Notes: generated by a model from the letters alone, not told the origin. 40,615 nucleotides of DNA from Collinsella sp. (GCA_031294825.1 JAUMPM010000016.1:1-40615); one strand, 5' to 3'; counted from the first letter of the stretch, positions 7,717 to 16,194 are shown. Numbers and translations are program-made.

Positions 7717-8111
7717 CAGCACGTTGCGACCGAAACCACCGCAGCCGTCGCAGGCGCACCCGCGGTTGAGGCGCACGCTACAAAACAATACCGGTCATGG
7801 ACGCCGGCAACGACATTCTAGCCGTGGCTGGCGAGCGTGACCTGACAGGCAAAGACGCGGCCTTCGTCTGATGTGGGCCCATTGGCTGCCACAGAAAAGG
7901 ACCGGTTGCAGCCGGCCCTCAAGACACTTGCACCTGCGTTGCCCGCGCTTCCGAAGTGTGACTAACTGAGGAGCGGGTTCCGTGGCACAACCTGATCTTG
8001 CCCAGCGAGGCGGCCCTTTTGCAGCCGGTCCACCGTTTATTTACATCTACCCCCTGCCAAACTACCGGATGGCAGCCCCCATGCCTGCGAGCCGTCCCGT
8101 GCTGCGCTTCC
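7717..8111. other. 395-bp gap with possible gene remnant
   Basis: No intact gene. At 7797-7871 a short reading frame (24 codons) gives a protein-like tail containing DILAVAGERDLTGKD, with an upstream stretch in another frame (VATETTAAVAGAP) that also reads like coding sequence; this may be the decayed end of a lost gene. A hairpin at 7895-7918 could terminate the minus-strand zinc-ribbon gene. Confidence 0.4.
7895..7918 (-). terminator. possible terminator of the zinc-ribbon gene
   Basis: On the minus strand GGGCCGG and CCGGTCC pair (one mismatch) around a 6-nt loop and are followed by TTTT. It lies about 190 nt after the stop codon, so the link is uncertain. Confidence 0.35.
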
Positions 8112-9449
8112 CTACTTCCCAAAGATCGCAGCGAGCAAGCCCTTACGTTTGGGCTTTTCTTCTCGGTAGGAACCCTCGGCAACCGCTGCAACCTGGCGCG
8201 GTTGCTCGCCGCCTCCACGGCGCACGATCTGGTACAGAAACGGCGACTTAACGTATTTGACCTCGATGGGCGTGGCATGCACGGTGCTCTCACCGGACAG
8301 ATGCAGGCTCGGATTGAGCGGCGCCACGACGTGCGTTTCGCGCTTGTCACTAAACACCACCGCGGCCGCGCGGCCCGTCTGTCCGTTTACGGCAATGCGC
8401 ACCTGCTCGCCATCGCGGCTGTCCGTCGCCGGACGATCGACAAAGTAGACCGGCACCATCACCAGGCCATCCTTATGCTTGCGGGCCTTGCGCGCCCAGG
8501 TTCGGATGCTCTTTTTATTGAGCCCCAGTACGGCCTCGGCATCGTTGCCCGCAACGTCGAGCGCCAACTTATCAATGACCACATGGTCCTTGGTAGATGC
8601 ATCGACGGAGACGACGCGGAAGTCGCCTTCCTGCATGGCGGGATCGAACGGACCGACCTTGGCAAAGTCCCACGGCTCCAAAATGCCCATGAGGCGAACG
8701 TCCAGGTAGTTTGCCCTGGGGTATGCCCAGTCGAGCACCTCGTAGTACACCAGGGTTTCCTTGCTCAGGCCCTTGCCCGGGAAGCTCGCCATCATGCGCA
8801 GGTCCGCCAGCGCCATGGGGAAATAGAAGAGCATCATGTCGTTTTGGATCGCATCTTCCACGTCGTGCCCGGCAAAGGCATCCGGGTACTGGCGCACCAG
8901 CTGCAGCGCGTTGGCACGTGCCTGCTGCGGCGAGATTTCGCAGGGAATACCCTGATCCGGCACATACTCCGCACCCACGCCCATGGTCAGACGCTTGCTA
9001 AACGTCCCCGGTTTGAGCAGGTCGGCAATGCCGATCTTGTTGCCGCAGGACGGGCACTCAAACACGCGCTGGGTCGACTCGCCCTCAAAGGACGCACCAC
9101 AGAAGGGGCAAGGAATACTCACATGCGTGGCCTCTTGGAACTCCTGCGCCGTGCCGCGATCCTCCCACAGCAGATGTTCCAGGACCGACTGATTGCGCCA
9201 GTGCGAATTGAAGAAATACCAGTCCGGGTCCTCCGGGCGCTCGAGTTGCGACACATGCGTGAGCTTGAGCAGTCCATCCACCACCGTCAGCGGCGTATGG
9301 CGAATGCCCAGGGCGCTCTTGGGCTCCCCCGCATCAGCCTGCCACGGAACGACCGTGCCGCAATAGGCGCACTCAAAGCTGCGCTTAGCCTGGTGCGAGT
9401 ACATAGGGCCGCCGCAGTTTTGACATTTAATGGCAAACATCTCGTCCAT
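8112..9449 (-). CDS. double zinc-ribbon protein (TFIIB-type zinc-ribbon family), function unknown
   Basis: 445 aa from ATG 9449, which has an excellent ribosome site AAAGGAGG 8 nt upstream; the upstream in-frame ATG at 9500 has none. Two rubredoxin-like zinc ribbons: Cys9, Cys12, Cys27, Cys30 (CQNC...CAYC) and Cys114, Cys117, Cys132, Cys135 (CPFC...CPSC). The rest matches the layout of a bacterial family often annotated only as zinc-ribbon proteins: a helix starting ISPQQARANAL, an MMLFYFPM segment, and VMVPVYFVDRP...VRIAVNGQTGRAA near the C-terminus. The tail ends in a basic patch and LLAAIFGK. No clear signal peptide. Divergent from the metal exporter, sharing a 218-bp promoter region with an inverted repeat. 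Role not known; metal handling is only suggested by context. Confidence 0.8.
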   Translation of the reverse strand: MDEMFAIKCQNCGGPMYSHQAKRSFECAYCGTVVPWQADAGEPKSALGIRHTPLTVVDGLLKLTHVSQLERPEDPDWYFFNSHWRNQSVLEHLLWEDRGTAQEFQEATHVSIPCPFCGASFEGESTQRVFECPSCGNKIGIADLLKPGTFSKRLTMGVGAEYVPDQGIPCEISPQQARANALQLVRQYPDAFAGHDVEDAIQNDMMLFYFPMALADLRMMASFPGKGLSKETLVYYEVLDWAYPRANYLDVRLMGILEPWDFAKVGPFDPAMQEGDFRVVSVDASTKDHVVIDKLALDVAGNDAEAVLGLNKKSIRTWARKARKHKDGLVMVPVYFVDRPATDSRDGEQVRIAVNGQTGRAAAVVFSDKRETHVVAPLNPSLHLSGESTVHATPIEVKYVKSPFLYQIVRRGGGEQPRQVAAVAEGSYREEKPKRKGLLAAIFGK

Positions 9450-9477
9450 GGAAACGTCCTCCTTTGCACAGGGGCTG

Positions 9478-9496
9478 TCGACATTAAGTATGTCGA
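9478..9496. promoter_or_regulatory. operator-like inverted repeat in the divergent region
   Basis: TCGACAT and ATGTCGA form perfect 7-bp arms separated by 5 nt. The site overlaps TACTTA, a -10-like sequence facing the zinc-ribbon gene, and lies 172 nt before the CDF start. Confidence 0.5.
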
Positions 9497-9667
9497 GCAA
9501 GCAGGCACATGCCCATACCCATGTGGCCCAAAATGGACCACCCAGGCAGACGAGAAGGCTCGCTCGTTAGCACCGGCAGACTATTGCTGCATTTTCTGAG
9601 CATCGGTGCACGGCGCCCCCGCGCGAGCTACACTATCCCCTTAAACATGATTGTGAGGACGACCGCT

Positions 9668-10849
9668 ATGCTATTTGTAAATCGGCTGGTACATACGCTT
9701 GTTCCCGGCAGCGAGAGCGAGCCGGTCGATGCATCTTGCCGCACCAACGCGGGCTTTTCCGCAAGCCTCGTCTGCATTGGCCTCAACATCACCCTGTGCC
9801 TGGCCAAGGGCATCGCGGGCCTGCTCGCCGGCTCCGTCTCCCTCATCGCCGACGCTTTCAACAACCTCTCCGATGCCTCGAGCAACATCGTGAGCCTGCT
9901 CGGGTTCCGCCTTGCCAGCCGCCCGGCAGACGAGGGCCACCCTTACGGCCACGGCCGCTACGAGTACCTGGCTGGTCTGTTTGTCGCCGTCCTGGTTTGT
10001 GCCGTCGGCATCAACCTAATCCTCGAGTCGGTCACCAAGATCATCAAGCCTTCCCCCACCGCTTACACGTTCATTTCCCTTGCGGCACTGGCTACGTCCA
10101 TGCTCGTTAAGCTCTGGATGGCAGCGTTCAACCGCACGCTGGGCGATCGCATCGACTCGGAGACCCTCATCGCCACGGCACAGGACTCCAAAAACGACGT
10201 CATCACCTCGGGCTCGGTCTTAGCGGCGGCGCTTATTTCGCAAGCGACAGGCTTTGACCTCGACGGCTGGGCGGGCCTGGGCGTGGGCATCTTCATTTGC
10301 ATCAGCGGCATGGGCCTGGTGCGCGACGCCATCAGCCCGTTGCTGGGGCAAGCGCCCGACCCCAAGCTCGTCCAGGCAATCCGCGACAAGATCATGTCCT
10401 ATCCGCAGGTCCTGGGCACACACGACCTCATGGTGCACGACTACGGCCCCGGCCGTCAGTTTGCCAGCGCACACGTGGAAATGCCCGGCGAGGGCGATGC
10501 CTTTGAGCACCACGAGATTCTGGACACCATCGAACACGATATCAAACATCAGATGGGCATCGGTATCACGCTACACTGCGACCCCATCGCGACAACCGGC
10601 GATGACTTGCGCGGCTGGGTCAAGCGCGGCATCATGCAGATCGATCCTGCGCTCTCCATCCACGACCTGCACGAGCACGACGGGTTCGTTTCGTTTGACC
10701 TGGTGCGTCCCGACGGCTTTGACATATCCGACGAGGAGCTGCTGGAGCTCGTCACGCGCATCGTGCACGAGCGCCGGCCCGATGTCTCATGCGTCGTCAC
10801 GTTTGATTCGGGCTTCAGCTCGCCCGAGCGTCCGGCCGAGCAGCTGTAG
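9668..10849 (+). CDS. cation diffusion facilitator exporter, probably Mn(II)
   Basis: 393 aa; start ATG 9668 has GAGGA 9 nt upstream. Six membrane helices in residues about 30-235, then a cytosolic region longer than in a minimal CDF (about 235-393), which probably holds the ZT dimerisation domain plus a second related lobe. Transport-site residues by alignment to FieF: Asn65 and Asp69 in ADAFNNLSD (61-69) and Asp173 and Asp177 in AQDSKNDV (171-178). An N-D-D-D set is described for MntE-type manganese exporters, whereas Zn exporters use His/Asp sets, so Mn export is the best guess. HPYGHGRYEY (91-100) is the usual loop motif. Uses the proton gradient to expel metal. Ends 18 nt before a convergent gene with no obvious terminator. 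Confidence 0.9.
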   Translation: MLFVNRLVHTLVPGSESEPVDASCRTNAGFSASLVCIGLNITLCLAKGIAGLLAGSVSLIADAFNNLSDASSNIVSLLGFRLASRPADEGHPYGHGRYEYLAGLFVAVLVCAVGINLILESVTKIIKPSPTAYTFISLAALATSMLVKLWMAAFNRTLGDRIDSETLIATAQDSKNDVITSGSVLAAALISQATGFDLDGWAGLGVGIFICISGMGLVRDAISPLLGQAPDPKLVQAIRDKIMSYPQVLGTHDLMVHDYGPGRQFASAHVEMPGEGDAFEHHEILDTIEHDIKHQMGIGITLHCDPIATTGDDLRGWVKRGIMQIDPALSIHDLHEHDGFVSFDLVRPDGFDISDEELLELVTRIVHERRPDVSCVVTFDSGFSSPERPAEQL

Positions 10850-10867
10850 CCCCGCTCCGCTCGTCCG

Positions 10868-11857
10868 CTAGTTTCCCTGCGCGCCCGAGATGCCGTTTTG
10901 CAGGGCGTTCCAGGCATCCGTCGCCATGCCGCCCAAGTTCTGCGCGGTATCGCCCAGGTTCTGAGCGGTGTCGCCCAGCTCTTGCGCCTTGTCTCCCAAC
11001 TCCTGCGCCTTGTTGCTCAAGTCCTCCAGCGTATTGGAGCTCGAGCTATCGGTACCGCTTTGTCCGTCGGACGAGTTGCCTGAGCTGTTCTTGTGCGTGA
11101 GCTGAATTTCGAGGTTGCCGCTGTCGTTATAGTAGGCAGAAGTAACGACCCAGTTGGCATCGACGACGGGCGTTGAGCCATCATCAGTCAGGACCACGGC
11201 ATTCGAAAGATCGGCGCCGCGCGACTTGAGGATCTTCTTGGCGTTGGACCAGTACTGCCCCGGGATATCGCTCAGATCGACGGTGCCAGACGAGGCGGAC
11301 TCGGTTTGCTCGGCAGTGGTATCGGCCGTTGAACTCCCCCGCTTGTTGAGCATGCCCGACACGATGGCAAACACAATCGACAGCGCAAAGAAGATCGCCA
11401 GCACGATGAGGATCTTCTTGATCACGCTCGACGAACGCGACGGCTTCTTCTCCTCGTCCTCGCCATATTGCGGAATCGACTTGGGGTACTCGCGATACGG
11501 CTCGCGCGACTCGTAGCGAGGCTGCGCCGTGCGAGGCATATACGTCGTCTGCTGAGGCTGCGGAATGGGATTTTGCGGCAGGTCATCATAGGGATTCGGC
11601 GTCGAGGCAGCATAAGAATCCTGCGGCGTGTAATCAAACGGATCCGGAGCTGCGTTGCCATAGGGGCCTTGCGAAGATGCAGCGTAAGAATCCTGCGCCG
11701 TGTCGCCATAGCCCATAACCCGGGTGGGCTCGGCAGAAGGCTGCGTCGCGGCGGGGTCGGCATAACCGGGGTTGGGAACAACGCGGGTCGCATCGGCGCT
11801 ATCGCCAGCCTGCGCGGAACCGTAGCCGCCCATCACGGTTGTCTTGTCCTGATCCAT
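10868..11857 (-). CDS. single-pass membrane protein with Pro/Tyr-rich cytosolic region and heptad-repeat tail
   Basis: 329 aa. Residues 1-140 are disordered and rich in Pro, Gln and Tyr, with three short Thr motifs of similar form (TTVMGGYG, ATRVVPNPG, PTRVMGYG at about 6, 23 and 45); such TxV motifs resemble phospho-Thr sites bound by FHA domains of kinase-signalling systems. KKILIVLAIFFALSIVFAIV (147-166) is one membrane helix. Outside, about 190-255 forms a small alpha/beta domain (IPGQYWSNAKKILKSRG...) that resembles PASTA-like lobes but is not a clear match. A Ser-rich linker leads to LGDKAQE/LGDTAQN heptads (283-308), then the C-terminus. SD AAAGGA. I do not know its function; a cell-wall-sensing role is a guess from the layout. 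Confidence 0.8.
   Translation of the reverse strand: MDQDKTTVMGGYGSAQAGDSADATRVVPNPGYADPAATQPSAEPTRVMGYGDTAQDSYAASSQGPYGNAAPDPFDYTPQDSYAASTPNPYDDLPQNPIPQPQQTTYMPRTAQPRYESREPYREYPKSIPQYGEDEEKKPSRSSSVIKKILIVLAIFFALSIVFAIVSGMLNKRGSSTADTTAEQTESASSGTVDLSDIPGQYWSNAKKILKSRGADLSNAVVLTDDGSTPVVDANWVVTSAYYNDSGNLEIQLTHKNSSGNSSDGQSGTDSSSSNTLEDLSNKAQELGDKAQELGDTAQNLGDTAQNLGGMATDAWNALQNGISGAQGN
10930..11013 (-). repeat. 21-bp tandem repeat (4 copies) inside the membrane protein gene
   Basis: Four imperfect 21-nt units begin at 10930, 10951, 10972 and 10993, and encode 7-residue repeats of the form AQ(E/N)LGD(K/T). Unit number may vary between strains. Confidence 0.85.
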
Positions 11858-11975
11858 GCAACGATTCCTTTCCGTCGCGCGTGAGCCTCAAGTTATCCAT
11901 GCATTCTACCCGCGCAAAAGCCTATGACGGGCAGAGTCCGTCGGTATCTACAAGACATGCGCGGGCCTAAGGATC

Positions 11976-12011
11976 AAAAAGCCCCGCCGTGCCTTGTGGG
12001 CGCGGCGGGGC
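11976..12011 (-). terminator. intrinsic terminator of fhs
   Basis: On the minus strand GCCCCGCCGCGCC pairs with GGCACGGCGGGGC (13 bp with one G-T pair) around CACAA, followed by TTTTT; it lies 25 nt after the fhs stop. Confidence 0.92.
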
Positions 12012-12036
12012 GGGCTAGCAGCTATGGACAGCAGGC

Positions 12037-13704
12037 TTAGAACAGGCCGGTGATGTTGCCGTCGTTGTCGACGTCGATGTTTTCGGCCGCGGGCACCTTG
12101 GGCAGGCCCGGCATGGTCAGAACGCTGCCGGTCAGCGCGACCACAAAGTGGGCGCCGGCAGAAACCTTGAGCTCACGCACGGTGATGCGGAAGTTCTCGG
12201 GAGCGCCCAGGACCTTGGCGTTGTCGCTAAAGCTGTACTGCGTCTTAGCGACGCACACCGGCAGGTTGCCAAAGCCGTTCTCGCGCAGCTCGGCGAGCTG
12301 GCGCTTGGCGGCCGGCGTAAAGTCAACGCCGTCGGCGCGGTAGACCTTGGTGGCAACGGCCTCGAGGGCATCAGCGACATCAGCGCCGTCCTCATAGGCA
12401 AACTTGAGCTCGCTCGGCTGCTCAATCAGACGCATGACCTCATCGGCCAGGCCGAGCGCGCCCTCGCCGCCCTTGGCCCAGACCTCGGAAAGCTTAACGT
12501 TGACACCGAGCTTCTGGCACTCGGACTCGATGAGCGCAAGCTCGGCCTCGGTGTCCGTAGGGAAACGGTTGATGGCGACCACGCAGGGCAGACCATATAC
12601 GTTCTGGATGTTGTCGACGTGACGCAGCAGGTTGGGCATGCCAGCCTTGAGTGCCTCGAGGTTCTCCTCGTTGAGGTCGGCCTTGGCGACGCCACCGTTG
12701 TACTTCAGCGCACGAGCGGTCGCGACGACCACGACGGCGCTGGGGCGAACGCCCGTCATGCGGCACTTGATGTCGAGGAACTTCTCGGCACCCAGATCGG
12801 CACCAAAGCCGGCCTCGGTAATGGCAACATCGCCAAAGCGCATCGCCATACGCGTGGCCATGATAGAGTTGCAGCCGTGGGCAATGTTGGCGAAGGGACC
12901 GCCGTGGACAAACGCGGGCGTGCCCTCGAGCGTTTGCACCAGGTTGGGCTTGAGCGCGTCCTTAAGCAACGCGGCCATGGCACCCTGGGCCTTAAGGTCG
13001 CGGGCACGGACGGGCTCGCCGGCAAAGCTATAGCCGACGACAATCTCGCCCAAGCGTTCCTTGAGGTCGCTGATGCTCGTAGACAGGCACAGAATTGCCA
13101 TGACCTCGGAGGCGACGGTGATATCGAAGCCGTCCTCGCGCGGCACGCCCTGGGCCTTACCGCCAATGCCGTCGATGACGTGGCGCAGCTGACGGTCGTT
13201 CATATCGACGACGCGCTTCCAAGTGATGCGCTTAACGTCAATACCGAGCTGATTGCCCTGCTGGATGTGGTTGTCGAGCATGGCGGCCAGCAGGTTGTTG
13301 GCAGCACCGATGGCATGGAAGTCACCGGTAAAGTGCAGGTTGATATCCTCCATGGGGATGACCTGAGCCCAGCCGCCGCCGGCAGCACCGCCCTTAACGC
13401 CAAAGACGGGGCCGAGCGAAGGCTCGCGCAGGGCCACGGCGCTCTTGATGCCGCGACGACGCAGGCCGTCGGCCAGACCGATGGTCGTGGTGGTCTTGCC
13501 CTCGCCCGCAGGCGTTGGGTTGATAGCGGTCACGAGGACGAGCTTAGCCTGGTGATCAGTCGGCTCGTTGAGCAGTGAATAGTCAACCTTAGCCTTGTCG
13601 AAGCCGTACGGAATAAGGTGCTTAACGTCGACGCCGGCGTTCTTGGCCACCTCGGTAATAGGCAGTGGCGTGACAGAACGTGCGATTTCGATGTCAGTAG
13701 GCAT
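12037..13704 (-). CDS. fhs: formate--tetrahydrofolate ligase
   Basis: 555 aa, the standard length. Makes 10-formyl-THF from formate, ATP and THF in the cytosol, feeding FchA and FolD encoded at the left end of the window. P-loop TPAGEGKTTTTIGLADGL begins at residue 64; other family blocks include LREPSLGPVFGVKGGAAGGG and HGGPFANIAHGCNS (His/Gly rich, typical). C-terminus LTMPGLPKVPAAE is conserved. Start ATG 13704 was chosen for AAAGGA upstream and for the normal PTDIEIA N-terminus; a 25-codon upstream extension is not conserved. It follows ruvB on the same strand after a 144-nt gap that has its own -10-like site, so it is probably transcribed separately. Confidence 0.97.
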   Translation of the reverse strand: MPTDIEIARSVTPLPITEVAKNAGVDVKHLIPYGFDKAKVDYSLLNEPTDHQAKLVLVTAINPTPAGEGKTTTTIGLADGLRRRGIKSAVALREPSLGPVFGVKGGAAGGGWAQVIPMEDINLHFTGDFHAIGAANNLLAAMLDNHIQQGNQLGIDVKRITWKRVVDMNDRQLRHVIDGIGGKAQGVPREDGFDITVASEVMAILCLSTSISDLKERLGEIVVGYSFAGEPVRARDLKAQGAMAALLKDALKPNLVQTLEGTPAFVHGGPFANIAHGCNSIMATRMAMRFGDVAITEAGFGADLGAEKFLDIKCRMTGVRPSAVVVVATARALKYNGGVAKADLNEENLEALKAGMPNLLRHVDNIQNVYGLPCVVAINRFPTDTEAELALIESECQKLGVNVKLSEVWAKGGEGALGLADEVMRLIEQPSELKFAYEDGADVADALEAVATKVYRADGVDFTPAAKRQLAELRENGFGNLPVCVAKTQYSFSDNAKVLGAPENFRITVRELKVSAGAHFVVALTGSVLTMPGLPKVPAAENIDVDNDGNITGLF

Positions 13705-13744
13705 GGGCGGTCCTTTCGTTACCGAATGAGAAAAAGACCAATTC

Positions 13745-13753
13745 AGCATAGCA
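13745..13753 (-). promoter_or_regulatory. candidate extended -10 for fhs
   Basis: TGCTATGCT on the minus strand, about 40 nt before the fhs start. No good -35 at 17 nt, as expected for an extended -10 element. Confidence 0.35.
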
Positions 13754-13848
13754 CGGGCGCGCAATAGTAAAACGCCCATAACCGATGAACGGCGATATGT
13801 TTACCCGATGCCCAGCGATAGTCCAACAGCCCGCCAAAACAAAGCGCC

Positions 13849-14916
13849 CTAAACGGTAGGTTCAATCCCCAGGTGCTCAAAGGTGCGAAGGGTTGCCTGA
13901 CGGCCCTGCGGCGTACGAATCATCAACCCGCACTGCAGCAAATAGGGCTCATAGACATCCTCGAGCGTGCCCGGATCCTCGCCCACCGCGCTGGCAAGGG
14001 TCGTAAGTCCCACGGCACGACCGGAGAACGTCTTGGCGAGCGTCTCCAAAATGCGAATATCCATCCAGTCCAGACCGAGCTCGTCGATCTCGAAGAACTC
14101 GAGCGCCTGGCGGCAGATATCGAGCTCGATGGGGCCGTTGCCGCGCACCTGTGCGTAATCGCGCACGCGCTTGAGCAGGCGGTTGGCAAGACGCGGCGTG
14201 CCGCGCGAACGCGAGCCGATCTCGAGCGCGCTGGGATGGTCGATCGTCACGCCCAGGATAGTCGCCGAGCGCGTCACAATCTGCGCGAGTTCCTCGACCG
14301 TGTAGTAATCCAGGCGATATGAAATGCCAAAGCGGTCGCGCAACGGGCCGGTCAACATGCCTGAGCGGGTCGTTGCCGCTACCAGCGTAAATTTGGGAAT
14401 ATCCAGGCGAATCGAGCGCGCCGCCGGACCCTTGCCAATCACGATATCGAGGGCAAAGTCCTCCATCGCGGGGTATAGGACCTCCTCGACCGAACGGTTG
14501 AGGCGGTGGATCTCGTCGATAAACAGCACATCACCCGGCTGCAAGTTAGTAAGGATGGCCGCCAGGTCGCCCGTGCGCGCGATGGCGGGGCCACTCGTGG
14601 TCTTGATCTGAGCGCCCAACTCGTTGGCGATAACGGTGGCCAGCGTGGTCTTGCCCAGGCCCGGAGGACCCGAGAAAATCACGTGGTCGAGCGTCTCGCC
14701 ACGGTTCTGCGCCGCTTCGATCAACACGCGCAGGCTCTGCTTGATGTGCTCCTGGCCGCAGTAGTCGTCCAGGCGCTGGGGGCGCAAAGTGCGGTCGACA
14801 TCGAGGTCCTCGGCCGTCAGCTCCGAGCCCACCATGCGCTCGCCGTGCGCCATGGATGCCGCCGGCGAGTTACCGGGCGTCGCCCACAGGTCCTGAGAGT
14901 CATCGGCTTCCCACAT
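13849..14916 (-). CDS. ruvB: Holliday junction branch migration helicase RuvB
   Basis: 355 aa from ATG 14916, which overlaps the ruvA stop as TGATG. AAA+ ATPase: Walker A GPPGLGKT (83-90), Walker B FIDEIHRLN (132-140), sensor I region VAATTRSGML, then the C-terminal winged-helix domain ending GLMIRTPQGRQAT. The N-terminus carries a variable leader of about 40 aa before LRPQRLDDYCGQ, as in many actinobacteria. Forms hexameric motors on RuvA-bound four-way junctions. Third gene of ruvC-ruvA-ruvB, likely under SOS control through the box upstream of ruvC. Confidence 0.98.
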   Translation of the reverse strand: MWEADDSQDLWATPGNSPAASMAHGERMVGSELTAEDLDVDRTLRPQRLDDYCGQEHIKQSLRVLIEAAQNRGETLDHVIFSGPPGLGKTTLATVIANELGAQIKTTSGPAIARTGDLAAILTNLQPGDVLFIDEIHRLNRSVEEVLYPAMEDFALDIVIGKGPAARSIRLDIPKFTLVAATTRSGMLTGPLRDRFGISYRLDYYTVEELAQIVTRSATILGVTIDHPSALEIGSRSRGTPRLANRLLKRVRDYAQVRGNGPIELDICRQALEFFEIDELGLDWMDIRILETLAKTFSGRAVGLTTLASAVGEDPGTLEDVYEPYLLQCGLMIRTPQGRQATLRTFEHLGIEPTV

Positions 14917-15536
14917 CACGCATCCATTCCGAGTCGCTTAAGCGCCGCGCCGAGCAGATCCTCGACACGCATATTCTGCCCATCATACCCGCTCAGGGCA
15001 ACATCGGTCTCCTGCGGGCTAAAGCCCATGGACAGGAGCGCCGCACGGGCGTCATCGATGGCCGAGGGAGCGGCAGCGGGCACGGGCATCGCAACCTGGC
15101 CGGGAATCACGTCGACCGGCACAAAGCCCTTATCCTTGGCAAAGGTGCTCTTGAGTTCCAGGATCAGGCGCTGAGCTGTCTTTTTGCCCACACCTGGTAC
15201 CTTGGCCATGCCCTTGTCGTCCTCGGCCATCACCAGCGAATACAGCTGCCCCACGGTATAAGTGGAAAGCACGGCGAGCGCCAGGCGCGGGCCAACGCCC
15301 GAAACGGACACGAGCCGGTCGAACATCGTGCGCTCATCCTTTGAGGAAAAACCGAAAAGTGTCATGGCGTCCTCGCGCACCTGCATACGCGTGTAGAGGC
15401 GGACCTCGCCGCCGGGCGTCGGCAACGTGGCCGCAGTGCTGCCCGAGATGCCGAGCTCAAAGCCAACGCCCGATACATCGACAACGGCCGAGCTCATCGT
15501 GGCCTCGACAAGCGTTCCATGGAGCTGGGAGATCAT
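14916..15536 (-). CDS. ruvA: Holliday junction DNA helicase subunit RuvA
   Basis: 206 aa. N-terminal OB-fold (MISQLHGTLVEA to about residue 65), two helix-hairpin-helix motifs at LVSVSGVGPRLALAVLS (about 75-91) and MAKVPGVGKKTAQRLILEL (about 109-127), and the C-terminal UBA-like RuvB-binding domain (about 155-206) after a linker. Binds and flattens the four-way junction and loads RuvB. Both ends overlap neighbours by one base (TGATG with ruvC before and ruvB after), so the three genes are translationally coupled. Confidence 0.98.
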   Translation of the reverse strand: MISQLHGTLVEATMSSAVVDVSGVGFELGISGSTAATLPTPGGEVRLYTRMQVREDAMTLFGFSSKDERTMFDRLVSVSGVGPRLALAVLSTYTVGQLYSLVMAEDDKGMAKVPGVGKKTAQRLILELKSTFAKDKGFVPVDVIPGQVAMPVPAAAPSAIDDARAALLSMGFSPQETDVALSGYDGQNMRVEDLLGAALKRLGMDA

Positions 15537-16057
15537 CAGTATCCGGTTCCTCTCTGTTGATAGAACTCGCCGCCGGTAAGCGCCCGGGTGCGGCTGAGGT
15601 TAACGTGGCAGATGGCGCAAGCCAGGGCATCGGCGGCATGGTCGGGATGCGGGTCGTGGTCGAGCTGCGTGAGCGTGCGTACCATGTAGGCGACCTGCCG
15701 CTTGTCCGCGGCGCCGGTGCCCACCACAGCTTGTTTGATCTGCATGGGCGTGTACTCGCCAATCTCGAGCGCGCACTCCGAAAGCGCCACGAGCGCAGCG
15801 CCGCGGGCATGCGCCGTGGGGATGGCCGAACGAACGTTGGCGCCAAAATAGATGCTCTCGACAGCAGCCGTGTCGGGTCGATAACGCTCGACGACATCCT
15901 TAAGGTCATGGGCAATATGCGAGAGGCGCACCGCGAGCGGGCTGCCCGCGCTAGTCTCGATGCAGCCATAGGCACGGCAGCGAACCTCGCCACGTCGCTC
16001 CTCGATAATCCCCCAACCCGTATGAGCCAAACCGGGGTCAATGCCCAAGATAACCAA
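15536..16057 (-). CDS. ruvC: crossover junction endodeoxyribonuclease RuvC
   Basis: 173 aa from TTG 16057. This start is preferred because GGGGAGG lies 5 nt before it and it gives the usual M-V-I-L-G-I-D-P-G opening; a GTG at 16085-16087 would add 10 residues that contain the ribosome site itself. Catalytic acidic set: Asp7 (GIDPG), Glu67 (AAVESIYF), His140 and Asp143 (DHAADALA); a His at the third position is also known in Thermus RuvC. Cuts Holliday junctions symmetrically with Mg ions as a dimer, guided by RuvAB. First gene of the ruvCAB operon, with an SOS box about 60 nt upstream. Confidence 0.96.
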   Translation of the reverse strand: MVILGIDPGLAHTGWGIIEERRGEVRCRAYGCIETSAGSPLAVRLSHIAHDLKDVVERYRPDTAAVESIYFGANVRSAIPTAHARGAALVALSECALEIGEYTPMQIKQAVVGTGAADKRQVAYMVRTLTQLDHDPHPDHAADALACAICHVNLSRTRALTGGEFYQQRGTGY

Positions 16058-16112
16058 GCCAACCTCCCCTCGCCACAAGCACAGCACAAGACAAGGCCCC
16101 GCGCATCATTCA

Positions 16113-16126
16113 CGAACGTCTGTTCT
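16113..16126 (-). promoter_or_regulatory. LexA (SOS) box upstream of ruvCAB
   Basis: GAAC-N4-GTTC is perfect (minus strand AGAACAGACGTTCG), matching the Gram-positive/actinobacterial consensus CGAAC-N4-GTTCG in 13 of the 14 listed positions or nearly so. It directly follows TATTCT, a -10-like sequence, so a bound LexA would block the promoter. It lies 56 nt before the ruvC TTG. Confidence 0.85.
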
Positions 16127-16194
16127 AGAATAACACAACGGCGCCAAGATGCTTAGTTGAAGTGTCAGGGTTGGAAGCGAATCCTATCCCATTG

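Noticed and set aside
8136..8157. AAGCCC/GGGCTT hairpin with TTTT on the plus strand
   Set aside because: It lies within the C-terminal codons of the zinc-ribbon gene and may be chance; not strong enough to call as the nuclease terminator.
7998..9599. 533-codon open frame antisense to the zinc-ribbon gene
   Set aside because: The opposite frame has two intact zinc ribbons and a perfect Shine-Dalgarno; this one has neither motifs nor a start signal.
12148..13578. 476-codon open frame antisense to fhs
   Set aside because: Shadow of fhs; no homology signs.
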